DNA from: Paraburkholderia sp. IMGN_8
Lineage (GTDB): Bacteria > Pseudomonadota > Gammaproteobacteria > Burkholderiales > Burkholderiaceae
Direction: 5' to 3'
Length of the DNA stretch: 64,000 nt
NCBI RefSeq assembly: GCF_038050405.1
Contig: NZ_CP150900.1
Span: forward strand, 2,914,001-2,978,000
The position numbers were made by a program, and so were the translations under genes. This document shows, piece by piece, positions 1-8,728 of the stretch (positions are counted from its first letter, which is position 1; every line of letters begins with the position of its first letter). The notes beneath the pieces were generated by a model that saw only the letters and a list, made by a program, of their open reading frames with translations, was not told where the DNA came from and ran no database searches.

Positions 1-1487
1 ATGCGCAGCACGTCTAGCGCCGTCTCGGCGGAGCCGTTGCGGATCGCGAGCGATAAGCGTCCGATCGGCGATTCGAGACCGAATCGATAGTTGCGTTCGA
101 GCCAGACGACGCTGTCGGCAAGCGGGCGCTGCCTGGGCGATGCCGGCGCGGTTGTGGGATTGGCGGCGCTTGCAAACGGATCGTCTGGAGGCGCATCGAA
201 GCGGTCTGGCTCGTCCACGTATGCGAACAGGTCGTGTGGTGGCGCATCGAGGCCGTGTGACGCGCCGGCATGCGCGAACGGATCGCCAGGTCCCGCATCG
301 AAGCCGCTCGCGGTCCCCGGCAATGCCTGAGACAGGCGCGCCGCTTCAATGCCTAGCGCGCCGGCGATCCGCTGCAGCCCTGCTTGCGTAAAAGCCGGCC
401 GTGCGCTGAGTTCGGCGAATACCGCGCCGGCCTCGACGGCCGCCAGCTGATCCTTGTCGCCGAGCATCACGAGACGCGTCTGCGGCGCGATGGCATCGAG
501 CAGATGCGCCGCCATGGCGACGTCGATCATCGACGCCTCGTCGATCACGACGACGTCGTAAGGCAGCGGATTGTCGCGATGATGCCGGAAGCGCCCGCCC
601 GGCCCGGAACCGAGCAGCCGATGCAAGGTGTACGAAGTCTGCGGCAACCGCGCGGCGAGCTCCGGCGGCAAATCGCCGGCGCGCGCGAGCAAGGCTTCCT
701 GCATCCGCTGGGCCGCCTTGCCAGTGGGCGCAGCCAGCGCAATTCGCAGATCGGCGCGTGCATCCAGCAGGCAGGCCAGCACGCCGACCACGGTGGTGGT
801 CTTGCCGGTGCCGGGACCGCCGCTGACGATCGTGAGCCGCCCGGACAGCGCCATCACTGCGGCGACACGCTGCCAGTCGATCGCGTCGTCCTGGGGCGGG
901 CCGAAGTAGCGCAGCAGGCGCTCGCGCAGCGTCTGCGAGGTTGCGTTGGCGTTCGCATCGGCGTTAGCGCGGCCGCTGGCATTCGCATTGGCGCCCGCGT
1001 TGCCAGCACGGAGCTTGCCGTCGCGCGCGTGCGTATCCGTCTGCCCTACACCTGCATCCTCCGCCGCATGCGCCACCAGCGAGCGCGCGAGGCGCCGCTC
1101 GTAATCGTAGTAGCGCGCGAGATAGAGCCGCCCTTGCCCGTCGATCACCAGCGGACGCAGTGCCGCCGCGCTTTGCGAACCGTCGCTGGCCATCCCGCTT
1201 GCGAACAGCGCCGCGCGCACGTCGGCGCTCGATGCGCCGGAGCGCCGAGCAAGCGCCGGAAGCGGTACGCAAACGTGTCCTTCGTCAGTCGCCAGGCTCG
1301 CGGCGAAGGCTGCACGCGCAGCCCACTTCACCGCCTCTGCCGACGCGCCGCCGCGCCGCGCCAGCGTGCCGATGCGGCGCGCGAATCCTTCGGCGAGCGC
1401 GGTGCTGAAATCAGCCGGCGCAGGCGCGTTCACCTCGATATCGTCGAGCGCCGGCGGCGCGACTGACGTCTGATCGAACGTGCTCAT
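1..1487 (-). CDS. recD: Exodeoxyribonuclease V alpha subunit RecD (C-terminus beyond window)
   Basis: RecD is the fast 5'-3' helicase motor of the RecBCD enzyme, which processes double-strand breaks and loads RecA. The reading frame is open from an ATG at 1487 to the window edge, so about 495 N-terminal residues are visible and the C-terminus is missing. I see a P-loop GGPGTGKTTT near residues 222-231, a Walker B-like VIDEASM near 313-319, and LERNYRFG near 460-467. The ATG overlaps the recB stop (ATGA), so the gene is translationally coupled behind recC and recB. Two things are unusual: an Asn/Ala-rich linker near residues 165-185, and a three-copy 17-residue repeat near 395-445, where Escherichia coli RecD has only a short loop. 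Identity is clear from motifs and from the recC-recB neighbours. Confidence 0.96.
   Translation of the reverse strand, partial: MSTFDQTSVAPPALDDIEVNAPAPADFSTALAEGFARRIGTLARRGGASAEAVKWAARAAFAASLATDEGHVCVPLPALARRSGASSADVRAALFASGMASDGSQSAAALRPLVIDGQGRLYLARYYDYERRLARSLVAHAAEDAGVGQTDTHARDGKLRAGNAGANANASGRANADANANATSQTLRERLLRYFGPPQDDAIDWQRVAAVMALSGRLTIVSGGPGTGKTTTVVGVLACLLDARADLRIALAAPTGKAAQRMQEALLARAGDLPPELAARLPQTSYTLHRLLGSGPGGRFRHHRDNPLPYDVVVIDEASMIDVAMAAHLLDAIAPQTRLVMLGDKDQLAAVEAGAVFAELSARPAFTQAGLQRIAGALGIEAARLSQALPGTASGFDAGPGDPFAHAGASHGLDAPPHDLFAYVDEPDRFDAPPDDPFASAANPTTAPASPRQRPLADSVVWLERNYRFGLESPIGRLSLAIRNGSAETALDVLR
153..305 (-). repeat. Three 51-bp in-frame tandem repeats inside recD
   Basis: Positions 255-305, 204-254 and 153-203 encode three successive 17-residue units: GFDAGPGDPFAHAGASH, GLDAPPHDLFAYVDEPD and RFDAPPDDPFASAANPT. 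They share the pattern xxDAxPxDxFA. The units are acidic and proline-rich, probably an exposed flexible insertion between the helicase core motifs of RecD. The unit length is a multiple of three, so copy-number change would keep the frame. Confidence 0.85.
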
Positions 1488-4400
1488 GCCGCACCCCCGA
1501 TCATCGCCGCGTCGAGCAACGCGACCAGTTCGAACGCGGGCCGGCGCATGTGCACGCCGGCTGGCCCGTCGGCGTCGCGCCACCCCGGACGCACGCCGCG
1601 CACGAACAGATACAGATAGCCGCCGATGTGCGTGTCGTATGCATAATCGCGCAGCCGCGTTTTTAGATAACGATGCAGCGCGACCGTATAAAGCAGCGCC
1701 TGCAAGTGATACGCGTGGCTCGCCATGGCCGCTTCGAGCGGCGCCGCGGCGTAGTCAGCAGCAGTGTCGCCCAAATGGTTCGACTTCCAGTCGACGATCC
1801 AGAAACGTCCGTCGTGCTCGACGATCATGTCGATAAATCCTTTGACGAAACCGCGCAACACGCCCGGTTCCAGCGCGACGTCGGGATACCCATGCTCGAT
1901 CAGCAACTCGCGCAACGCGGGAAAGTCGAGCGACGGCGCCGAAAACAGAAACTCGAGTTCGTTCAGCCGCCGCCGCGGATTCAGTTTCGCGAGCGCCATG
2001 CCGGGCAGCAGTTCGGTTGTCACCACGTCCGTGAGCAGGTTATGCATCATCGCGGGCAAGCGCGCCGCGAGTTCCGGCACCGCCGCCGCGGGGCGCTCGC
2101 GCAACGCGCCCCTGATCGCGTCTGGCCAGGTGTGCGGCTCGGTGAAATCCGCGAGTTCGAACATCCGGTGCAGACAGTCGCCCGCCGCTGCGCCGCGCGG
2201 AAACGCGAGAATGTCGTCCGCCGCGTAGGATGGCGCTTGCGGCGCCGGCAGCGGCGTAGGCGCGAGCGCGTCGGCAATCTCATCGTGGTCGGGCCGCACC
2301 TCTTCCACCGGCGCCTGCATGTCTTCGGCTTTGCTGCCGGCCGCGATCAGGCCGCTGAAGCTCGCCATGCGCCACTGATCGCGCAACGGCCGGCGGTTGA
2401 CCCGCGCCTGCATCCGCGCGCCACTATCCTGCATGCTTTCGAGCGGCACGCGGCGCTCGACCTTGGGCAAGGCTTGCAACACAATCGGGCCGCCCGCCAG
2501 CGCCTGCCATCGAGCGGACAAGGCGGCTTCGTCGGGCGGATCGGTGAGCCAGTCGTCGAAGCTGTGGCCGCCGCCGCCCACCAGCCAGTTCAGCACGCTG
2601 CGCCGCGATTCCTTGCTGGAGCGTGACGACATGTAAGTGCCGGCGACCAGGTAGCAGCGGTACACCGCGCGTGTCAGCGCCACATAGACGAGCCGTGCCC
2701 GCTCGGCCGCCTGCTCGCGCGCCGCGTAACGCGACGCGCGCTCGGCTTCGTCGTCATCGCAACCGTAGTGCAGCACTGCGTCGCCGGTTTCGTCGTGATA
2801 CTCGCGTGCATCGGGCAGTCCCGACGACGGCGGATCGCGCAGCGCCCCGTCGTTCAGAAATGGACAGAATACGACCGCGTATTCGAGCCCTTTCGATTTG
2901 TGGACGGTAACGATCTGCACGAGGTTGCGATCCGACTCGAGCCGCAATTGCGCGTCTTCGCCGCCACCTTGTGTACGCTGCGCGGCGAGCCAGCGCAACG
3001 TGGGCGCGATGCCCGGTTGCGTGGCGGCGCGCGCCTGCACGAGTTCGGCCAGATGGTTCACGTTCGTGAGACGCCGCTCGCCGTCCGGTCCGGCAACCAG
3101 CCGTTGCGCGACCCGCAACTCGCGCATCAGCGTGCGCCACATCAGCGCGAAGCCGCGCTCGTGCCACAACGTGCGATAACGCGAAAAACGCTCGACCCAG
3201 CCCATTGCGTCGGCGGCGTGCGCGGGATCGTCGGCCGGTGCGGGGGCATCCGCGACCTGCTCCAGACGCCAGAGCGCGGCGGCGTCCATGCCGAGCCAAT
3301 CGGTGGCGAGCGCGGCGCGCAAGCGGCGCAGATCGCCTGGCGTATCGACTGCGGCCAGCACGCGTTCGATCTGCTCGGCGTCGAGCGTCGCGAACACCGA
3401 GGCCTGCGCCAGTTCCACACTGCCGACACCCCACGCCGCCAGCACGCGCTTGATCAAACTGCCCTGCTTATGCGTCTGCACCAGCACCGCGATATTGCCC
3501 GGCGCGAGCGGCGCGTCGCCGATCGCCACCGTGCCCTCACGCGCGCCACGCAAGAGCCGCACGATCTCAGCAGCGCACACTTCGCTCGCCTCGCGCTGGG
3601 CTTCGCGTTTGGTCAACGCGGCGTCGCCTTGCGGCAAGGTCCAGATACGGAAATCGCCCGCGTTCGCATCGGGATCGGAGAAAGGCGGCCGGCGCCGCTC
3701 GCCGGCGCGCACCGGCTGATAGTCGAGACCGTCGAGCACGAACGCCTGAGGATTGGCTTCGAACAGACGATTGCAGGCCTCGACGATCGGCGCAGTCGAG
3801 CGCTGATTGACGGCCAGCGTGTAGCACGCCGAAGCCGCCGCGCGCGCCGCCAGATAAGTATGCAAATCCGCTGCGCGAAAACTGTAGATCGCCTGCTTCG
3901 GATCGCCGACCAGAAACAGCGGCCCGGCCGGCGCAAAGATGCGGCTGAAGATCGCGAACTGCAGCGGATCGGTGTCCTGAAACTCGTCGATCAGCGCCGC
4001 CGGATACCGCGTGCGCAAAGCGTCGGCAAGCCACGGATGCGCGGCCAGCGCGCGATAAAGATTGGACAGCAGATCGTCGAACGACACCACGCGGCGCGTG
4101 CGCTTGCGCGCCACCAGCTCGGCGGGCGCGTAGTCGAGCCAGGTCTGCACCAGCGCGAGCCAACGCGCGCGTTGCGCGGCCTCGGCCGCGACCACCGCGG
4201 CCGCCAGTTCCTCGGCATGCACGAAGAACGCGTGCTCAGGCGGCTCGAACTTGACCTTGGTGGCCTTCTTCAACGCCGAAGCCGTCAGCTTCAATGCGGC
4301 GCGCGGCGGCGGCGCATGGCAATCGCCCTGCGCGAAGTAGTCGGTCCATGCCGCGATCGCGGCACTCACGAGTTCCGGCTTGTGCGAGGTCTTGCTCAAA

Positions 4401-5176
4401 CGGTCTTGCGCCTCAGCCAGCAGACTGACGATCGCGTCGCGCTGCGCGTGCCAGACCTCGCCGGCGGCGTCGAAACTCGACTGCGGATCGGCAGCGCTTC
4501 CGCCTGCGTCGGCACTGCCCCAGCGCAATTGTGCGAGCGGCTTTTTCAGGCGCCGCGCAAGTTGCTCGTTGAGCGACGCGGGGCCGGCGCGCCTCTGCAC
4601 CAGCCATGCAGCAAACGCGGGATGCGCGTGCGCCACCGGTTCCACTTGCTCGCGCCAGAAATCGGCGGCCATTTCGAAACGCAATGCGGCGTCGTCGGCT
4701 TCCATCTCGAACGCGAACGGCATCGCGGCGGCAAACGGCGCTTCCTGCAACGCGCGTTGACAGAACGCATGGATCGTGTGAATCGCGGCCTGATCGAAGG
4801 TGCGCAGCGCGCGGCGCACCACCTTCAAGGCGGCGTCGCGCTCGATGCCCCGTGCCGGCGCCAAGGTCGTTTCGAAAAGGCGCTTGATGAACGGATCGCC
4901 GCCGTCGTCGTCCGTTTCGATGGCCCGGTGCAATTCCGCGAGCCGGCCACGAATCCGCTCGTGCAATTCGGCAGTCGCGGCCTTCGTGAAGGTGACGACG
5001 AGGATCTGATCGGCGTTGAGGTTCTTTTCGAGCAGGAGCCGCACGTACAGCGCGCAGATGTTCCAGGTCTTGCCGGTTCCGGCCGACGCCTCGATCTGGT
5101 TGACACCGTCGAGCGAACAGGCGAAGACATCGAGCTCCTCGGCGGCCAGCGCGTAATCCCGAACCGCGCCGCTCAT
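1484..5176 (-). CDS. recB: Exodeoxyribonuclease V beta subunit RecB
   Basis: RecB is the 3'-5' helicase and nuclease subunit of RecBCD. The 1230 residues match the usual length of about 1200. Visible motifs are the UvrD-type Walker A EASAGTGKT at 29-37, the Walker B LIDEFQDTDP near 393-402, helicase motif V/VI-type TVHKSKGLEY near 754-763, and the C-terminal nuclease motif IVDWKSNHLG near 1126-1135, whose Asp and Lys are the expected catalytic residues. The nuclease therefore looks intact. The ATG overlaps the recC stop and the TGA overlaps the recD start (4 bp each), so the three subunits form one tightly coupled operon, transcribed recC-recB-recD. Confidence 0.97.
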   Translation of the reverse strand: MSGAVRDYALAAEELDVFACSLDGVNQIEASAGTGKTWNICALYVRLLLEKNLNADQILVVTFTKAATAELHERIRGRLAELHRAIETDDDGGDPFIKRLFETTLAPARGIERDAALKVVRRALRTFDQAAIHTIHAFCQRALQEAPFAAAMPFAFEMEADDAALRFEMAADFWREQVEPVAHAHPAFAAWLVQRRAGPASLNEQLARRLKKPLAQLRWGSADAGGSAADPQSSFDAAGEVWHAQRDAIVSLLAEAQDRLSKTSHKPELVSAAIAAWTDYFAQGDCHAPPPRAALKLTASALKKATKVKFEPPEHAFFVHAEELAAAVVAAEAAQRARWLALVQTWLDYAPAELVARKRTRRVVSFDDLLSNLYRALAAHPWLADALRTRYPAALIDEFQDTDPLQFAIFSRIFAPAGPLFLVGDPKQAIYSFRAADLHTYLAARAAASACYTLAVNQRSTAPIVEACNRLFEANPQAFVLDGLDYQPVRAGERRRPPFSDPDANAGDFRIWTLPQGDAALTKREAQREASEVCAAEIVRLLRGAREGTVAIGDAPLAPGNIAVLVQTHKQGSLIKRVLAAWGVGSVELAQASVFATLDAEQIERVLAAVDTPGDLRRLRAALATDWLGMDAAALWRLEQVADAPAPADDPAHAADAMGWVERFSRYRTLWHERGFALMWRTLMRELRVAQRLVAGPDGERRLTNVNHLAELVQARAATQPGIAPTLRWLAAQRTQGGGEDAQLRLESDRNLVQIVTVHKSKGLEYAVVFCPFLNDGALRDPPSSGLPDAREYHDETGDAVLHYGCDDDEAERASRYAAREQAAERARLVYVALTRAVYRCYLVAGTYMSSRSSKESRRSVLNWLVGGGGHSFDDWLTDPPDEAALSARWQALAGGPIVLQALPKVERRVPLESMQDSGARMQARVNRRPLRDQWRMASFSGLIAAGSKAEDMQAPVEEVRPDHDEIADALAPTPLPAPQAPSYAADDILAFPRGAAAGDCLHRMFELADFTEPHTWPDAIRGALRERPAAAVPELAARLPAMMHNLLTDVVTTELLPGMALAKLNPRRRLNELEFLFSAPSLDFPALRELLIEHGYPDVALEPGVLRGFVKGFIDMIVEHDGRFWIVDWKSNHLGDTAADYAAAPLEAAMASHAYHLQALLYTVALHRYLKTRLRDYAYDTHIGGYLYLFVRGVRPGWRDADGPAGVHMRRPAFELVALLDAAMIGGAA

Positions 5177-8100
5177 GACGCGCTCCGCAGATGTTGCACG
5201 AGCGGTTTGAAGACGATCGACGCCAGGCTGCCGAACGGTTCGTCGAGCGTGAGCGGCGTGCCGCGCAGCGCGATGCGCAAGGCCGGGTCATCGGATTCGC
5301 CGCGCACACGTTCATTGATCCACGCGCCCTGGGCGGCGGAATCGCTCTCGCTGACTTTGGCCCAGGCGCTCTTCGGGAAAAAGCGCAACGGCAACCTGCG
5401 CCCCGCTCTGAACAAAGCGGCAAGCGGCGCCAGTTCGTCGAGCGGCGCGGCGACCGGCGTGAGCTCGAAGCTTTCTCCGCTGCCGTGCCAGACAGTGCGG
5501 CGCGAGCCATTCGGTTGCGCTGCGCAATAGACCAGATGCGCGAGCCACGCAGACAGGTAGTCGCGCGCGGTGGGTTTGGCGTAGCGGAAAATCACTTGTC
5601 CTGTTTCGGTCAGAAGATTCAAGGTACCGTGCAGTTGCAACGGGGTTTCGGCCGCCTGGCGCAGCACCGCGTCGTAAGCGCCGAAGAGCGCTTCGGTAGC
5701 GGCACTGTCCGGCCAGCGCGGCGCGATATCGAGCACGAAGGGCAAGCGCTCGACACCCGAGGCCACTTCGCGGCGCACGCTGTCCGCGAGCTGGCGCAGC
5801 GCGCCCAGTTCGCGTGCGCGCCATACGGCGCCAGTCGCCCCGCCCGGCAACTCGGGACTTGCTTCGGCGACGCGGCGCACGCGTTCGAACATTGCGTCGT
5901 CTTCAGCATCGCTGTCCAGCAACACGGGCAATAGACGATCGGCCAATGCATCGCGGCCCGCATAGTCGAGTTCGAATGGCTCGGTGTCGAGCAATTCGCC
6001 CTGCGCATCCGACAACACGATACCCAGCCGGTCGCGCAGCAATGCACGCGCCGGATGACGCCAGAAGCGCACGAATTCGTCGAAGGCAACCGGAGCGGCG
6101 TCTTCGGCCGGCAACGGTCGATCGAAGAACGGCGCGGCTGGAGGATGTTGCGGCGCGGCCAGCAAGCTGGCCAGTTCCGCGCGATCGGTGTCGTAGGTGA
6201 ACAACCCGCGCTGCGACGAAAAATAGTCCGATGCGAATGCCTGCAATGGATGATCGACGATAAACGCATGGCGCGCGGCTTCGATCTCCGCAGGGCTCGC
6301 ATCCTCGCCCGCCGACACTTGCGCGAGATGGTCGAGCAATTCGTCGACCAGCGCGGCCGGCGGCAACGGTGCATTGTCGCGAATGCTGCGGCCTGTATAG
6401 GCGATGAAGAGACGATCGCGTGCGGCCAGCAAAAGATCGAGAAACAGGTTGCGCTCGTCGTCGCGGCGTTGCCGGTCGCCTGCCTTGCCGAATGCGGCCA
6501 TCAGGTCGAACTCGTCGGCGCGCGCGAGACTCGGCAGCACGCCGTCGTCCATGCCGAGCAGGCAGACAATGCGATACGGCAAGCCACGCAAACTGGTCAG
6601 CGACGAAAACGTCACGCTGCCCCACGGCACGCCGCCGCGCGCCGGGTCGTCGAGCGCTTCGGTAAGCGCGCCGCGCACCACGGCGGCAGGCAGCGCCACG
6701 TCTTGCGCGCCGGCGCGCATCGCATCGCCCATCCTGTCGATCGCGTCGCGCACAGCAGCCAGCGAGTCGGCGAACTCGACGCCGCCGTCGAAACACTGCG
6801 CAAGCGTTTCGAGCAGCAATTGCGTCCATTCGGCCGGCGTTTGTTCGACCGCGCAGTGTTGCGCGAAGGTGTCGATATCGTCGACGAAACGCGACAGGCG
6901 GCCGAGCAATTCGGCGTCCGAGCCGCCGGCGCCTTCAACGGGCAGCCATGCATCGACCGGCTCGCCGCCGTCGGGCATTGCGTAGCCGAGGTACAAACGT
7001 GTCAGCGCGTCGGCGAAAGTATGACGCGCGACCGGCACGTGTTCGCCGACCGGCTCGACCGGCACAAGCCCACGCCGCGCGCCGGCTGCCGCGAGCCATT
7101 CCTGCGCGGCTTCGAGCGCGCTGGCATCGATTCCGTAACGCGCGGCGATCGCGTCCACGCGCAGCCATTCGATCAGATCGGGCGCACCGACGCTGCGCTC
7201 CGGCAGCGCCAGCCAGTCGAGCAGCAAACGCGCGACCGGATTGGTCTGCGAAGGCGGCAAACCGGTAATCCGATACGGGATGCGGCGGGTATCGCCAACG
7301 GGCGCCGTGCCGAACACCGCGTCGATCAACGGACCGGCGGCCGCGAGATCGGACACGGCAACCAGCACGTCGGACGGCTGCAGGTCGTCGAACTCATCGA
7401 ACCAGCCGAGCAGGCGGTCATGCAGCACCTCCAGCTGCCGCGACAGGCTGTGACACACATGCACTTCAACGCCGCGCTCGATCGGCAACTCGTCGGTGTC
7501 CGTTTCCGCTCGCAGATCGAGAATGCCGTTCTGCACGGCAGCCAGCCAGTTCGGTGCGGGATTCTCGGTAAAGTCGCCGGTCTCGCCGGATGCGGCGCTC
7601 TCCGTCAACTCGTGCAGCATGTGCAGTTGCGCCTGAGTCTGGCGGCCCCACTCCGCCAGCAACGGATGGCCGACTTCCTGATAGTCGAGCTGGCCCGCCG
7701 CGTCGAGCGCTTCGACGCGCCCCGCACTGACGACGTCGAACCAGAACTCGCGGCACGGGTTCATCACGTACAGACGCACATCGACCCAGCGCGACAGCTC
7801 ACGCAGCAACGCGACGTGCAGCGGCGGCATGGTCGGCAATGCAAATACGCTAACCGCTTCCGGCCATTGCGCGTTCGAGATCGCTTCAAGATCGAGCGTG
7901 CGGATTTCGTCGAGGAAACGGTACGCGGGCGGCAAAGCGGCCGCGGGCGTTTGCGCATCGCCCGCCACTTCAGCGAGCACCGCGCGCCAGAGCGCGGCTT
8001 GCCAGCGCTCGTCTTCGCGTGCCGCTTCGCTTGCGCCGACCAGACGCGGGCCGTTGTCGTCCGCCGCGCCGCTTGCGAAGATCGAACCGCACTTCTGCCA

Positions 8101-8544
8101 CTGCAGCAGCCATTCCGGGCGATAAGTCAGATAGTGGTCGAGCACGGTCGCCACGCGCCGCGCCAGTTCGTAGCGCATCGACGCATCGGCCGCATCGAGA
8201 TACGTGCGCAGACGCGGCGATCCATTCCACGGCAGCGCTTCATCCGCATCCCCCAGCAACCGGTAGCAGCGCCATACGAGCCGGTCCGGCGCGAACGGCG
8301 AATGCTTCGGTACCTCGATCACGCCGCCGATCTGCGTCCACAGCCATTGCGCGAGGTAACCAAAATTTACATTTGCGCAGATACCCTGGCGAGCCGCGAT
8401 ATCGAGTTCGAGCCGGCGCCGCACCGCCGCGCTCGGAACGATGACAGGCTGCGCGGCCCAAGGATCGGACGGCGCTTGCGCCAGGTCGTCGAGCAGCGCG
8501 CCGACAAGGGTTTCGTAGCGGTTCGAGTAGAAGAGTTGGAGCAT
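5173..8544 (-). CDS. recC: Exodeoxyribonuclease V gamma subunit RecC
   Basis: RecC is the inactive helicase-like scaffold of RecBCD that recognises Chi. I chose the ATG at 8544, which gives MLQLFYSNRYETL, the typical RecC N-terminus. An upstream ATG at 8616 would add 24 residues unlike the family. The product is 1123 residues, close to E. coli RecC. Recognisable segments include VIVPSAAVRRRLELDIA near the N-terminus and SLTSLRGLPYRIVCLLGMD in the middle, matching the conserved RecC segment that precedes its degenerate helicase motifs. It is the first gene of the recCBD operon. The 184 bp to the divergent membrane protein gene should hold its promoter, but I could not identify convincing boxes. 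Confidence 0.96.
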   Translation of the reverse strand: MLQLFYSNRYETLVGALLDDLAQAPSDPWAAQPVIVPSAAVRRRLELDIAARQGICANVNFGYLAQWLWTQIGGVIEVPKHSPFAPDRLVWRCYRLLGDADEALPWNGSPRLRTYLDAADASMRYELARRVATVLDHYLTYRPEWLLQWQKCGSIFASGAADDNGPRLVGASEAAREDERWQAALWRAVLAEVAGDAQTPAAALPPAYRFLDEIRTLDLEAISNAQWPEAVSVFALPTMPPLHVALLRELSRWVDVRLYVMNPCREFWFDVVSAGRVEALDAAGQLDYQEVGHPLLAEWGRQTQAQLHMLHELTESAASGETGDFTENPAPNWLAAVQNGILDLRAETDTDELPIERGVEVHVCHSLSRQLEVLHDRLLGWFDEFDDLQPSDVLVAVSDLAAAGPLIDAVFGTAPVGDTRRIPYRITGLPPSQTNPVARLLLDWLALPERSVGAPDLIEWLRVDAIAARYGIDASALEAAQEWLAAAGARRGLVPVEPVGEHVPVARHTFADALTRLYLGYAMPDGGEPVDAWLPVEGAGGSDAELLGRLSRFVDDIDTFAQHCAVEQTPAEWTQLLLETLAQCFDGGVEFADSLAAVRDAIDRMGDAMRAGAQDVALPAAVVRGALTEALDDPARGGVPWGSVTFSSLTSLRGLPYRIVCLLGMDDGVLPSLARADEFDLMAAFGKAGDRQRRDDERNLFLDLLLAARDRLFIAYTGRSIRDNAPLPPAALVDELLDHLAQVSAGEDASPAEIEAARHAFIVDHPLQAFASDYFSSQRGLFTYDTDRAELASLLAAPQHPPAAPFFDRPLPAEDAAPVAFDEFVRFWRHPARALLRDRLGIVLSDAQGELLDTEPFELDYAGRDALADRLLPVLLDSDAEDDAMFERVRRVAEASPELPGGATGAVWRARELGALRQLADSVRREVASGVERLPFVLDIAPRWPDSAATEALFGAYDAVLRQAAETPLQLHGTLNLLTETGQVIFRYAKPTARDYLSAWLAHLVYCAAQPNGSRRTVWHGSGESFELTPVAAPLDELAPLAALFRAGRRLPLRFFPKSAWAKVSESDSAAQGAWINERVRGESDDPALRIALRGTPLTLDEPFGSLASIVFKPLVQHLRSAS

Positions 8545-8728
8545 GGATCCCAGGGAAGCGTGCGGCGCGAGTGGAACACTCGCGCCACGGCAGACATTGA
8601 AGCGACAGCATAACAAACGCGCTACTGGGGCAGAACCTGGCCAAACGGACGAGGTCAGATCACCTGCAAAATCAGTTAGACTCGACGGCAGTTTGGGTCT
8701 GTCCCTTCAACCGCGGCTTTCTCTGTGA

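Noticed and set aside
2768-5530. A 920-codon open frame antisense to recB and recC
   Set aside because: Arg/Gln/His-rich composition with no family match, fully opposite to a conserved RecB; a product of high GC and strong third-position bias.
6055-8613. An 852-codon open frame antisense to recC
   Set aside because: Same composition artefact; RecC on the other strand is clearly conserved.
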